DNA of 64,000 nucleotides from Phaeodactylum tricornutum CCAP 1055/1 (Eukaryota; Bacillariophyta; Bacillariophyceae; Surirellales; Neidiaceae). A program made the translations under genes and the position numbers. Positions 62,974 through 64,000 of the stretch are shown in pieces. The notes below the pieces were generated by a model. The model saw only the letters and a program-made list of their open reading frames with translations. It did no database searches and was not told where the DNA came from. How positions within the stretch are numbered: the first letter of the stretch is position 1; each line of letters begins with the position of its first letter. The stretch lies in the NCBI RefSeq assembly GCF_000150955.2, contig NC_011670.1:274369-338368 (forward strand), read 5' to 3'.

Positions 62974-64000
62974 TGCTTAATTTACTGGTGTCATGCGATG
63001 TGAGTAGGCGTTTGTTTCACGGTAGAATTAGTGGTCGTCGCCTTTTCTGATGGACCGTACAGCCACAACATTGGAAAGTGTCCTGAAGAGCGAAGCGGCG
63101 TCTGCTGCTGGGTGTGACTGCGAACGGGTACTCTCGGTACCGCTATCGTTCTGCTTCGCACAAGAAGAAATGGTAGAAATCGTCGACATACAAAAGTCGA
63201 TTCTGCTGGTAGTGAATTAAATGTCATGCAAAGCAAAATTACTTTATGTGCTGTAAAACTCATCGTTTAGAATTAAGTAGTCTTGCCCCATATATATAAA
63301 AGCATAAATATAATGCTTGGGGCTGTACGGTTCAGAAACGAGGCGATCTAAAATGCTGAATCGGTTTTAACTGTACATACACGTTTACAGACCGTGGGTA
63401 GCATACGTCAGTAGAGACGTTTCTACCAGGACGACCTACCGGTAAATCTCCGATGATGGCCTTGTATCTAAAGGAAATTCTCTAAATGGGCTCTCAGATT
63501 ATGTCAAATCCACTAAATAGGTCGAATCTTAAGTACCAATCAATGCTTTATAAGCATTTTTGTTTAGACTGTTATACCATCCATACCAGTTTATTTGACA
63601 GTTTGTTGATTTTTAAATGGAATAGTGTCTGGTATAACGGCCGTTGTCCTATATAGGAAATCTTTTTGTCCTATATATAGGACAAGGAAAAAAGCAACAA
63701 CAAAAATAAATCTGTTGCGATGGTACAAAATTCTACACAAAAATGTATTTGACCATTGTGATCAAGAATCACATTTTGACCATTAAAAGTAGCACATGCA
63801 TACATAAAATCTACTATACTGTTTTTTAGGCTCCGTGCCAGGTAGTCATATGGTTTGCATAGCACAACTTTCCCTTGGTGGCATAACAAAGCCACGGTTC
63901 TCTGGAGTGAGGTGTTCCTTCATCTTTGCACACTGACTGTGAGCAAACGTATGTTGTCTTCTTGGAACACACTAAAAATCGTCCATGAAGTCAAATTTGC
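62974..64000. other. AT-rich gene-free end with several palindromes
   Basis: About 1 kb of AT-rich DNA. It holds the CRAL-TRIO promoter and, from 63280 on, several short palindromes and inverted repeats (for example 63666-63685). A 74-codon frame on the minus strand (63895-63671, NSIVDFMYACATFNGQN) is protein-like in part and could be a decayed transposase, but I cannot name it. Confidence 0.45.
63666..63685. repeat. Perfect 20-bp palindrome
   Basis: TTGTCCTATATATAGGACAA, equal to its own reverse complement. A related 12-bp palindrome TCCTATATAGGA lies 8 bases to the left (63647-63658), and the arms GTTATACCA / TGGTATAAC sit at 63571-63579 and 63630-63638. Confidence 0.85.

Noticed and set aside
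1-64000. CRISPR arrays, rRNA and tRNA genes
   Set aside because: No regularly spaced repeats, no rRNA-like segments and no complete tRNA cloverleaf were found by eye on either strand.

Overview
This is 64 kb of gene-dense nuclear eukaryotic DNA. Genes lie on both strands a few hundred bases apart. Many carry zero to three short introns of about 60-180 bases with GT-AG ends, and all confirmed starts are ATG. Five predicted proteins begin with a signal peptide followed by an A/G-F junction (FSP, FVP, FYR, FVP, FIAP), the bipartite plastid-targeting signature of secondary red-lineage algae. Together with the gene set this points to a diatom, most like the pennate Phaeodactylum tricornutum; the species name is inference.

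Layout. 0-5 kb: a coiled-coil protein running in from the left edge, a POP5-like RNase P/MRP subunit, an mL59-like mitoribosomal protein and a plastid-targeted carotenoid cleavage dioxygenase. 5.65-6.26 kb: a 607-bp non-autonomous DNA transposon with 140-bp terminal inverted repeats and an exact 9-bp target duplication. 6.5-12 kb: a ZC3HC1/NIPA-like zinc-finger protein, CNOT11 and a Sel1-repeat protein. 12.5-18.6 kb: a large four-exon soluble-type adenylyl cyclase. 18.6-27.5 kb: a PurK-PurE fusion, a long multi-KH (vigilin-like) protein and a PurE-like-PurC fusion. 27.6-34.5 kb: a plastid-type MFS transporter, an orphan protein, a TCP11-family protein, an RBMX2/Ist3 splicing factor and an HD-domain protein. 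35-42 kb: a plastid thioredoxin-like protein, adenylosuccinate lyase (PurB), a coiled-coil orphan, a broken or intron-rich unknown gene and a sulfotransferase. 42.5-52.4 kb: QTRT2, a head-to-head pair of ABCG half-transporters, an ER DnaJ, a protein with repeated ubiquitin-like folds and a METTL21-type methyltransferase. 52.8-60 kb: RPB6, a probably thylakoid-lumen MsrB, a small plastid protein, a cytochrome b561 and an OSCA/TMEM63-type channel. 60-64 kb: a doubtful small gene, a CRAL-TRIO protein and AT-rich gene-free DNA rich in palindromes.

Functional links. Four purine-synthesis activities (PurK, PurE, PurC, PurB) are encoded by three genes within 19 kb, beside a cyclase that consumes ATP. 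Five plastid-targeted proteins are scattered through the window. Several genes serve RNA metabolism (POP5, CNOT11, KH protein, RBMX2, QTRT2, RPB6). No rRNA, tRNA or CRISPR array was found.

The most unusual items are the transposon, the PurE-like domain that has lost its catalytic residues, the predicted lumenal MsrB, the ubiquitin-like repeat protein, the enlarged cytosolic loop of the OSCA protein and the hidden coding remnant at 39.9-40.4 kb.
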